Positions 57,562 through 64,000 of a DNA stretch of 64,000 bases are shown here, piece after piece (position 1 is the stretch's first letter; every line of letters starts with the position of its first letter). The stretch is from Endomychus coccineus (Eukaryota > Arthropoda > Insecta > Coleoptera > Endomychidae), in NCBI GenBank assembly GCA_958510875.1, contig OY294069.1:176124868-176188867 (forward strand). Direction: 5' to 3'. The translations under genes and the position numbers were made by a program. Below the pieces are notes generated by a model, which saw only the letters and a program-made list of their open reading frames with translations, ran no database searches and had not been told where the DNA came from.

Positions 57562-57888
57562 CAAAAGCATAAAATAGTTATTTGTTTTACTAGGCATAAA
57601 AGCACAAGATTTAATGCCGCGGCTGGTGTTTCATAGCCTCGCTACGCTCGGCTATTAAATCTGCTTTTCTGCCGTGTGAAACATATAATTTTTTCTTCAA
57701 ATTTGTTCCAATTCCACGCAAAATCGACTTTTTCATATTTAAATTGCGTTTCATTATCAATATCCAAATAACTAAATTATTTTATTAAAGGTAACTGGGC
57801 CCTGCGTTACTATGTTTACCGCTGATGACGTTTGTTGAATATGTTTGTTTACTGTTTACTTTGTCATTGTCAATTTTGAAAAGTTGTC

Positions 57889-59007
57889 ATGTTAGAAATG
57901 GATTTACTGCAAAGTGAGGATGAATTGATGCAATTAACACCACCTGAGATAAGAGACCAGGCGCGAGATGTGGAATTTAACCTTTTACCGGAAAAATCAA
58001 GAACTGTATATGAACTCACATACAGCAGATTCATGGAATATAGACAGAAGAAAAATATAGGATCTTTCTCTGAAAATGTGCTGATTGTCTATTTTTCCGA
58101 TCTTTCAAAGAAAATGAAGCCTTCAACGTTATGGTCTACCTATTCGATGTTGAAAGCTACCCTGAACATAAAAAATTACATTGATTTGGCAAAATACCAG
58201 AAGTTACGGGCTTTTTTGAAACGCCAGTCAGACGGTTCCCATGCAAAAAAATCCCGAGTTTTTCAAAGAGAAGAAATCGAGAAATTTTTATCAGATGCCC
58301 CAGATGAACTGTATTTGTGTACGAAGGTAGGAATATATTGAAAATGATCTATTATGGATTAAAGAACTAATTTTCAATTTATATTTTAGGTTGTAATTAT
58401 TGTTGCAGTCGCTGGGGCTTGTAGATGTGATGAGCTTTTGCAAATGAAAATAGATGATATAAATGATATGGGCGACAAATTGCTAATTATGCTACCAAAT
58501 ACTAAGACCAAAAGATCAAGATCTTTTGTAGTAACGGAATATTTAAGCGTTTACAGAAAATATGCAGCCTCCAGACCCTCGAATTTAAATAATCGGCGTG
58601 TCTTCTATAAATATGCGAACGGTAAAGCACATCATCAATTCATTGGCATTCACAAATTCGGTAAAATGCCAGAAGAAATTGCTACTTTTCTGGGACTATC
58701 CCATGCGAAAGAGTATACCGGGCACTGCTTTCGCAGAACTTCGGCCACGTTGCTGGTGCATTCTGGTGGGGACATAACAATGTTGAAGCAACATGGAGGA
58801 TGGAAGTCTTCCGCTGTCGCGGAGGGCTATATTGAGGACTCGCTAGCCAATAAGTCGAACATCGGCAATAAAATATTTTCTGGCGTTTCCGGAGTATCAA
58901 GTGTGGATACTAAAGTTGTTAATTTTACTGGAAAGGAGGGAAGTGGACAGAGTTCAATTGTATTAAATAATTGTTCACAATTGACCATAAATATATCTAA
59001 TAAATAA
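57889..59007 (+). CDS. Tyrosine recombinase (Crypton-like), two exons, apparently intact
   Basis: Exon 1 is 57889-58326 (146 codons) and exon 2 is 58390-59007 (206 codons with stop), separated by a 63-bp intron that starts GTAGGAATAT and ends ATATTTTAG in phase 0; the spliced product is 351 residues. The N-terminal part (residues about 25-130) looks like the core-binding SAM-like domain: SRTVYELTYSRFMEYRQKKN and LKKMKPSTLWSTYSMLKATL type helices. The catalytic domain shows the family residues in order: Arg in VAGACRCDELLQMKI, His-x-x-Arg in YTGHCFRRTSATLL, the H/W position in LKQHGGWKSS, and the nucleophile Tyr in VAEGYIEDS. It would cut and rejoin DNA by a 3'-phosphotyrosyl intermediate in the nucleus. 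The ATG at 57889 is followed by MDLLQ (ATG at 57898 is an alternative start). No frameshift or stop is visible, unlike everything around it. Related recombinase-derived domains occur in ZMYM2, QRICH1 and KCTD1 of animals; a domesticated gene is the alternative to a mobile element. Confidence 0.85.
58327..58389 (+). other. Spliceosomal-type intron in the recombinase gene
   Basis: GT at 58327 and AG at 58388-58389; 63 bp. Without removal the frame stops at 58339-58341. Removing it joins LYLCTK to VVIIVAVAGACRC and restores the block around the first catalytic Arg, as expected in the family. Confidence 0.85.
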
Positions 59008-59148
59008 AAATTTCGTGTTGTAGTTTGTAGTTTTAATGCAATAAAACCAGTTTATTATCATCAGCATCATTTTGAGTTTTCTTAATGTCATTGTCAATTT
59101 TAATAACCAGTTTGATTTAAATTATTACTTGGAAGGTTGCCTAGCAAC

Positions 59149-59204
59149 GAACTTTTTCTGCCTAGGCAGTAAAAGTGAACTTTTTCTGCCTAGGCATTAA
59201 AAGT
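59149..59204. repeat. 28-bp tandem repeat containing a perfect palindrome
   Basis: Units 59149-59176 and 59177-59204 start GAACTTTTTCTGCCTAGGCA; CTGCCTAGGCAG in the first is a 12-bp perfect palindrome. It lies about 140 bp after the recombinase stop codon. A recombinase binding site is possible but unproven. Confidence 0.75.
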
Positions 59205-59479
59205 ACAACTTCTAAGCCTGCCAAGTGTCATTAAAAGGCCGCTTTTAATGTCATTTGGAGAAAAAGTATATATTAGGTATTAGTAAATTCAAACAACATT
59301 TTTCTATTACCTCATAAAGTGAATACTTGAGCATATTAGAGTTTGGTTAGTCAGTCTGCTCACATTTTGTAAATTGGCTTGGATTAATAGAGATAGATTG
59401 CTATGCAGTGGATTCTTGATACATATCCATATACTTAAAACTCAATAATCTTCAGCTAGTATTGATAACCTAGTTATGG

Positions 59480-60009
59480 AATGCCTAGAGGAATCTGTAA
59501 TAAATTCATTAGATTTTCAACCCGTATCCTTCAAACGGTATGTAGATTGCCCAATGATAACATTCAGTAAGTAATTAATAAATTTAACAATTATTTACAC
59601 TGTAAACTTCAATTTACTTGTGAAATAGATGTGAATAAAAACATAAATTGCCTAGATATGAACATTAAGATGGAAAAAATGAAAACAAATAGCATTGGAC
59701 AATCTTTGTTCATTAATTTAATTTCTAAATAAAAGGAAATTGGCAGGCAACCAAACTAACCAAATCAGTGCCTTCATCTTCAAATACTTCAATAAAATTC
59801 AAATGTTCCACTTATTAGCCTTCAATAATAAATACATTCCATAATTTTTCGTTTAATTTTGCAATACAACCAGGTTGTAGTTGTAAGAACAAGCTAAAAA
59901 ACCGTTTAGATGAAGTTTCCGACTTCGACAAATCCGATCGATTGGGAATCGTGTCCAAAACCAGAAGGAACATTTTAGCACGGTGTAAAGAACAACTTGC
60001 CAATACAAA
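59480..60009 (+). pseudogene. PLE RT and endonuclease remnant, copy A
   Basis: FKRYVDCP at about 59528-59553 is the RT catalytic block RYVDD with the second Asp changed to Cys. Further pieces: LINLTIIYTVN and, in another frame, LQFTCEIDVN-like sequence, then CLDMNIKMEKMK (about 59650). 59897-60009 (LDEVSDFDKSDRLGIVSK, RNILARCKEQLANT) is the linker into GIY-YIG; the GIY motif itself is gone. The same 113-bp segment is repeated at 61018-61130 after an insertion. Inactive. Confidence 0.7.
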
Positions 60010-61017
60010 AATAAAAATGAAACGTGTGGCACTCGGGGACTGCCGCGGTAAAGCTATTGCATAGCACTACGCCACTGGAAAAAGTTGGGCAGAAAAACAT
60101 CCACTACCCCCTTCAAAATCTTCACGAATTATGAGTAAAAAAGAGTATCGTCTTGATCTCTATGAAGAGTATTCTGTGACAAGTGTCAGTTGACTTGTAA
60201 ACACAATTTTATACGAAAGTTTTAACGTTCAGATCTCGATAGCGCTTCAGGCTCCGGGATTTTCACGTGGCCTATCGAAATTAGAAGGTTCGAATTGTAT
60301 AAAAACACAATTGCATTAACGCCAGACGTCTTATGTAATTAGCTACGAACGTAATCATTTTGACATATCCTCGAGGAGCTCGCTGCGCGTAAGTTAGAGT
60401 TTATACATTTTACCTCTATTTTGTTAATTTGGGGCCGTTTCGAACCCCGTGCGGCCGGCGCCAGTTGTAATAAAGTATTTTGGGCTATGGGCCGCTAGCT
60501 TTTACCCGATTTCGGTATATTTAAGTAGCTAGAAAATTCCCTTTCGTACGTCGCACGTCAGATGCTAGTAGGTGACAGCTGAGAATACCTCAAACTGTTT
60601 TAATTAAATTTTCCTATTTAATCGACATTTTGGGGCCCGAGACTATGCTATTTAGTTGGCCCCGTTCATAAACTAACGACATGGAGAGAAAACCGCATGT
60701 GAAAAGTCCTCGTTAAGACGTTCTATGTACCGTAAATTTGCACTTTTCTAACTCGCGACCTACGCGCTTCTCACGTGAACGTCATTCGATTTATCGAAAA
60801 TTAACCAATTCAAAACAGTTTTCGACCCAGTTTGGGGCTATCACGACCTTTTAAAAGGTTCAAAGTTAACATTTCGACAATTTTAAGCTCGGCCGAGCTA
60901 CATGGTAGGCGGAGTGTTGGGTCTTATGATATTTTGTTACGGTATTTGTCTTTTGTTTTTTTTTTCTTGATTCGGTCGCCGCGCTCAAAGCCCGCGATAA
61001 AAGCTATATGCAATAGC
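60010..61017. mobile_element. About 1-kb CpG-rich insertion of unknown class
   Basis: This block lies between two near-identical 113-bp PLE segments and differs sharply in base composition, with many CG dinucleotides and GGCC-rich patches (GGGGCCGTTTCG, GGGGCCCGAGACTATG). It begins near TGGCACTCGGGGACTGCC (about 60023). GCTATTGCATAGC (60053-60065) and GCTATATGCAATAGC (61003-61017) near its two ends form a related hairpin pair. It contains part of the dispersed repeat also at 56803 (60063-60140). No long frame with a recognisable domain. Confidence 0.55.
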
Positions 61018-61356
61018 TTAAAAACCGTTTAGATGAAGTTTCTGACTTCGACAAATCCGAACGATTGGGAATCGTGTCCAAAATCAGAAGGAACATTTTA
61101 GCTCGGTGTAAAGAACATCTTGCCAATACAAAAAAAAAATATTGGGGAAGAATCAACGTTAACTGAACATATTTCAAATACACATCACACCATTTCTCAA
61201 GAAAGTTTATCACCTTTAATACACAGTGCGGCCAAATATCTAGATAATTTAGGAGTGATGGAAATGTATAAACGAAAAAGTAATTTATTAAATTTCGATT
61301 TATCTTCATCTGAGGATAACCCATTGTTTACATTATTATATTCAAATAATATTTAA
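61018..61356 (+). pseudogene. PLE endonuclease remnant, copy B
   Basis: RLDEVSDFDKSERLGIVSKI and RRNILARCKEHLANTKK, then, after a frame change, the frame from 61120 reads IGEESTLTEHISNTHHTISQ and later VMEMYKRKSNLLNFDLSSSE before a stop at 61354. The GIY motif is lost, while the E/H-rich C-terminal half is well preserved. It is followed by the PLE 3' end with a hammerhead-like motif. Confidence 0.75.
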
Positions 61357-61389
61357 ACAGGCACATTTGGATTTATAATTTAGTTTACT

Positions 61390-61432
61390 CTGATGATGGC
61401 TACTTGGTAGTCGAAAGGTCCTCAGTACTTTA
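61390..61432 (+). ncRNA. Hammerhead-like motif at PLE 3' end
   Basis: TACT, CTGATGA, T, GGCTAC-TTG-GTAGTC, GAAA, GG-T-CC, T, C, AGTA. The CUGAUGA and GAAA boxes are intact, stem II is 6 bp (one G-T pair), stem I is 4 bp. Stem III would have only two or three pairs around a tiny loop, so activity is doubtful. Confidence 0.5.
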
Positions 61433-61459
61433 ACAGTATTTTAAATGGATAGAGGTGAT

Positions 61460-61538
61460 TACTTCTTATATATAAAAATTCTCGGGAAATAGGTCACAAT
61501 AACACTCTGTTTTAAATTTTCGTCTTTACGTACGTTTC
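61460..61538 (-). mobile_element. PLE terminal-repeat fragment, inverted relative to 62.7 kb
   Basis: TTATATATAAAAATTCTCGG to CGTCTTTACGTACGTTTC matches 4763-4838 and is the reverse complement of 62731-62803. It stops abruptly at 61538 within the hammerhead-like motif, where PLE RT sequence begins. Confidence 0.7.
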
Positions 61539-61831
61539 CTAGATATGAACATTAGGCATGATGCAGATGGAAAAATAAAAACTTCTTGGTTTACTAAAGA
61601 AGTTTGATCTCAACGTTATCTTCATTTCAATTCCGTTGCACCAGCTTGTTATAAAAAAAGTGTCATTAACAGCCTTACAGACCGCGCGGTGAAATTGTCC
61701 CACGCAGAAGACCGTCCCAAAAATTTAAAAATTGTTCGTAATACACTAGAAATGAATGGCTACCCAAAAACGTTCTTCAATCCTATCATTAAAGAGAGAA
61801 TAAACAAAATCTATAATGAATGATTCTTCAT
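61539..61831 (+). pseudogene. Second PLE family: reverse-transcriptase palm to thumb
   Basis: Reading + from 61539: LDMNIRHDADGKIKTSWFTK, EV, a stop (61606-61608), SQRYLHFNSVAPACYKKSVI and NSLTDRAVKLSHAEDRPKN, ending KERINKIYNE and a stop near 61822. The LDMNI...GKIKTSW...YLHFNS pattern is the PLE RT segment after the catalytic palm. One stop breaks an otherwise continuous 90-residue frame. The catalytic YVDD part is absent. Confidence 0.75.
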
Positions 61832-61902
61832 ATAAAAATAACATAATAGGTAATATATATAACTTTACCATACATTCCGGAGACCTCAGAAAAAATTAAG
61901 AA

Positions 61903-62328
61903 ATGTTTGAAAAAGTATACGATATAAATGTTGCGCATAAACCTACTAACTGTGTTGGGAAATATTTCTCAAATCTAAAACCTGTAATACCTAAAGATAA
62001 ACAAACCCACACAGTATATAAATTGAATTGTTTAGATTGTGATGGAACTTATACTGGAATCTCTAAACAATATTTACAAAAAAGAATGTATGGCCATAAG
62101 TATAGCAAATGAAATAATAACTTAGAAAATTCCACCGCCCTTGCTAAACACTGCTTTGATTATAACCATCAATTTGATTACAAAAATGTTAATATTTTAA
62201 CTAAAGAAACCAATTATTATAAAAGATCTATCCTGGAGATGATTCACATAAAACGGGATTCCAATTCTGTGAACCATAGGAATGATATTCAGGGATTGAG
62301 TCAGATTTATACTAACTTGATTAATTAA
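61903..62328 (+). pseudogene. Second PLE family: GIY-YIG endonuclease, one in-frame stop
   Basis: The frame from 61903 reads NVAHKPTNCVGKYFSNLKPV, QTHTVYKLNCLDCDGTYTGI, SKQYLQKRMYGHKYSK, then TGA at 62110-62112, and continues in the same frame: STALAKHCFDYNHQFDYKNV, RSILEMIHIKRDSNSVNHRN to a stop at 62326-62328. VYK..C..C...YTG is the GIY-YIG core in this family; R in KRMYGH and E in ILEMIHI are the other conserved catalytic positions. Apart from the single stop this endonuclease looks complete (141 codons). It differs clearly from the family at 43 and 45 kb. Confidence 0.8.
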
Positions 62329-62564
62329 AACTCTTGCAAATTCCTACATGCGTCTTTATAATGTTAAAAGTATATTTTAGGAAGAACGCTTAAAGTATAT
62401 TTCAATGCAGGTCTAAAACCTTTTCAAGTACGTCATAAATATACATCTGGTTTGAGTAAATATCAACTAATAGCTTCGAACTTCAGTTGCTTTGAGACCA
62501 TAGCAATATGCGTTTGTATATTATGACAATTTTACTGAACAGTGGATTCTTGTTACAAAAAAAT

Positions 62565-62830
62565 TATACTTTAATATTAACGATACAATTTTCGATTATT
62601 CGTGGTTCTGTTCATTTCGACGGCGTGAGCTTTTTGATTGAAAATTGTGCGATATGGACGCTTGTGCTAATTAGTTAATTAACCGAGTTTTACATAATAA
62701 GTCTTCCGATGAAGGTCGTGAGACCGAAACGTAAGTGAAGACGAAAATTTAAAACAGAGTGCTATTGTGACCTATTTCCCGAGAATTTTTATATATAATT
62801 TATACTGGGTCAAGAATCTTTATATTATGG
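62565..62830 (+). mobile_element. PLE terminal repeat (pLTR), right of the second PLE family
   Basis: Matches 4736-4980 in reverse complement, and its inner 75 bp match 61460-61538 in reverse. It follows the endonuclease frame by about 240 bp. Contains a decayed hammerhead-like motif at 62701-62742. Confidence 0.75.
62701..62742 (+). ncRNA. Hammerhead-like relic in PLE terminal repeat
   Basis: Same layout as 4821-4862: GTCTT, CCGATGA, A, GGTCGTGAGACC, GAAA, CGTAAGTG, AAGAC. The box CUGAUGA is CCGAUGA and the base at the cleavage position is G, so cleavage would not be expected. Confidence 0.5.
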
Positions 62831-63122
62831 TGATTACTTCTCATTTACAGTGTTACAGTGTATCCCCAGTGTGAACTCTCTTATAGTTTATTCTATGGCA
62901 GAGTATTTAAGACAGTGGCGGCTCGTGAATTTTTGAGAGAGAGAGGAGGCTGGACATAAAACGTTTTTGTAAAAATATACTCTATTCACAGCCTTTTAAC
63001 CTTTGCACAGCGACCGTACCAGCTACTTCAGTGACAAAATTAATTGTTACCCAGCAAGAACCAACGTGGAGGTATATATAGAGTTTCTCTTGGCAAAAAA
63101 TTTTTTGTTCGTTTTTTGTCTT

Positions 63123-63506
63123 TTATTTTTTTTGGATTTTTGATATTTTTTCTTTTTTTTTGGAATTTTTCATATTTTGTTTTTTTTTATTAATTCTATT
63201 ATTTTTTTTATATATTAACGGAATTCTACGGTCTTTAGCTTGCGAAAAATGATCAATAATATTATCAAAAAATGTATTATTTTGTTTTAAGTGTTTTACT
63301 AAATCTTTTTCAATAGATATTAAACTAATATTGTATAAACGATTTTGGCCCATTGTATTTGGCATGTAAGTTTTAATTCGTTTGAGAGTAGAAAATGATC
63401 TCTCCACCGATGCCGACGTGACAGAAATGGTGACTGTCAAACAGAGTAGTTTACAAAACTGAGGTAAAACTTGTTGCAAATCATTGTCTATCATATATTT
63501 TATCAT
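63123..63506 (-). pseudogene. hAT transposase C-terminus, copy 3
   Basis: 127 residues: MIKYMIDNDLQQVLPQFCKL, LCLTVTISVTSASVERSFST, LKRIKTYMPNTMGQNRLYNI, SLISIEKDLVKHLKQN and a Lys-rich tail. This is the dimerisation domain with the ERSFS catalytic Glu and is the best-preserved C-terminus of the three copies. Upstream the frame is broken near 63530, so the protein is not complete. Confidence 0.85.
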
Positions 63507-63619
63507 ATCGGCATGACTGTCATACTGGCCTAAATATCTTTATCCGAGTATATAACGCATAATTCTTTGTGCCGTGCTATTTTATCAAAAAATTTATATT
63601 TTAGAACTAAGTTATCTTA

Positions 63620-63998
63620 AAGTGTATTGGGGAACTCTGTTGAAAAAGATTCGAAAAATCTTCTATTCGTCAAGTCAAAAAAATCAATTCATGTAAATCG
63701 GAAAATCGAATCTCAATTTGACCTTTAATAGTATCTAAAATTTCATAAAAAAGTTGTTTATACTTAATGTAGTTTCTTGTCTACCAAATTATATGTTTTC
63801 TTCCTTTTCGCGGGAGGAGCCTAGCCTCATCAGTTGAAAAATTTTCAAATAAAATATTAAAATGAAATTCTGTATGACGGAAACTTGAAAATTTTTCCAA
63901 TGAGATGTTTCAAACGATCTCTTGAATTTATGTTGTAAAATTTGAAAAATAAGATCAGTTTGTTCAAATATTAATTTAAAATTAACAAGAAAAAACAA
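63620..63998 (-). pseudogene. hAT transposase middle region, copy 3, runs off the window
   Basis: LVNFKLIFEQTDLIFQILQH (63930-63990) and the LDTIKGQIEIRFSDLHE block (about 63690-63750) match copy 1, in different frames. Small deletions (for example near 63925) break the reading frame. The remainder lies beyond 64000. Confidence 0.7.
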
Positions 63999-64000
63999 AA

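Larger units (their letters stand above)
57590..59206 (+). mobile_element. Candidate Crypton-like element carrying a tyrosine recombinase
   Basis: CTAGGCATAAAAGCAC at 57590-57605 recurs in the same orientation as CTAGGCAGTAAAAGTG (59162-59177) and CTAGGCATTAAAAGTAC (59190-59206), enclosing the recombinase gene. Cryptons are tyrosine-recombinase DNA transposons lacking inverted ends and bounded by short direct repeats, so these motifs are candidate boundaries. A 28-bp tandem repeat (59149-59204) contains the palindrome TGCCTAGGCA twice. The boundaries are a hypothesis. Confidence 0.5.
62913..64000 (-). mobile_element. hAT transposon copy 3, continues beyond the window
   Basis: Starts CAGTGGCGGCTCGTGAA at 62913, identical to copy 1 over the first 21 bases. 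The flank ATTTAAGA (62905-62912) should be one TSD copy; the other is off the window. It retains sequence deleted in copy 1 (63460-63530). Confidence 0.88.

Overview
The window reads as a non-genic stretch of an animal genome, most likely an insect. It is AT-rich, almost every long open reading frame is broken, and the recognisable sequence is a dense, nested collection of eukaryotic transposable elements: hAT, Tc1/mariner, several non-LTR retrotransposon families (LINEs), Penelope-like elements (PLEs) with GIY-YIG endonucleases, one LTR remnant with a tRNA-Lys primer-binding site, foldback/MITE elements, and a tyrosine-recombinase gene with a spliceosomal-type intron. I see no bacterial-style operons, no CRISPR array, no rRNA or convincing tRNA, and no single-copy host gene. 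The order of insect cannot be read from this sequence alone.

Layout. 1-2415: a LINE RNase H/C-terminal fragment split by a hAT element (546-2354) with a perfect 8-bp target-site duplication (TSD). 4736-6500: two PLE fragments, one with a well-preserved hammerhead-ribozyme-like motif. 7987-9628: second hAT copy in the opposite orientation. 10.6-19.3 kb: LINE relics (RT, RTE-like tail, CR1-like RT, RNase H plus poly(A)) interrupted by an inverted LTR with primer-binding site (13560-14013). 19.6-33.4 kb: PLE, mariner, LINE and BED-finger hAT relics with long unrecognised AT-rich spacers. 34.8-38.3 kb: LINE tails, one apparently of the restriction-like-endonuclease type. 40176-42315: a hAT with an 8-bp TSD and a nested MITE. 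42.8-45.8 kb: PLE pieces around a large inverted repeat. 47180-49727: a 2.5-kb non-coding element with terminal inverted repeats and tandem subterminal repeats. 51.5-55.6 kb: PLE end, head-to-head mariners, LINE RT, a long hairpin and a TA-flanked MITE. 57590-59206: the best-preserved gene, a Crypton-like tyrosine recombinase. 59.5-62.8 kb: stacked PLE copies. 62913-end: third copy of the first hAT family, running off the window.

How the parts relate. Most elements are defective. The autonomous machinery hinted at is (i) the tyrosine recombinase, whose catalytic residues all appear present, and (ii) PLE RT/GIY-YIG proteins with self-cleaving-ribozyme-like motifs in their terminal repeats. The three copies of the first hAT family share terminal repeats and transposase remnants and could only be mobilised by a source elsewhere. 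The most interesting items are the intact recombinase with short direct repeats around it, the family of hammerhead-like motifs, the inverted LTR/primer-binding-site junction, and the non-coding 2.5-kb element.
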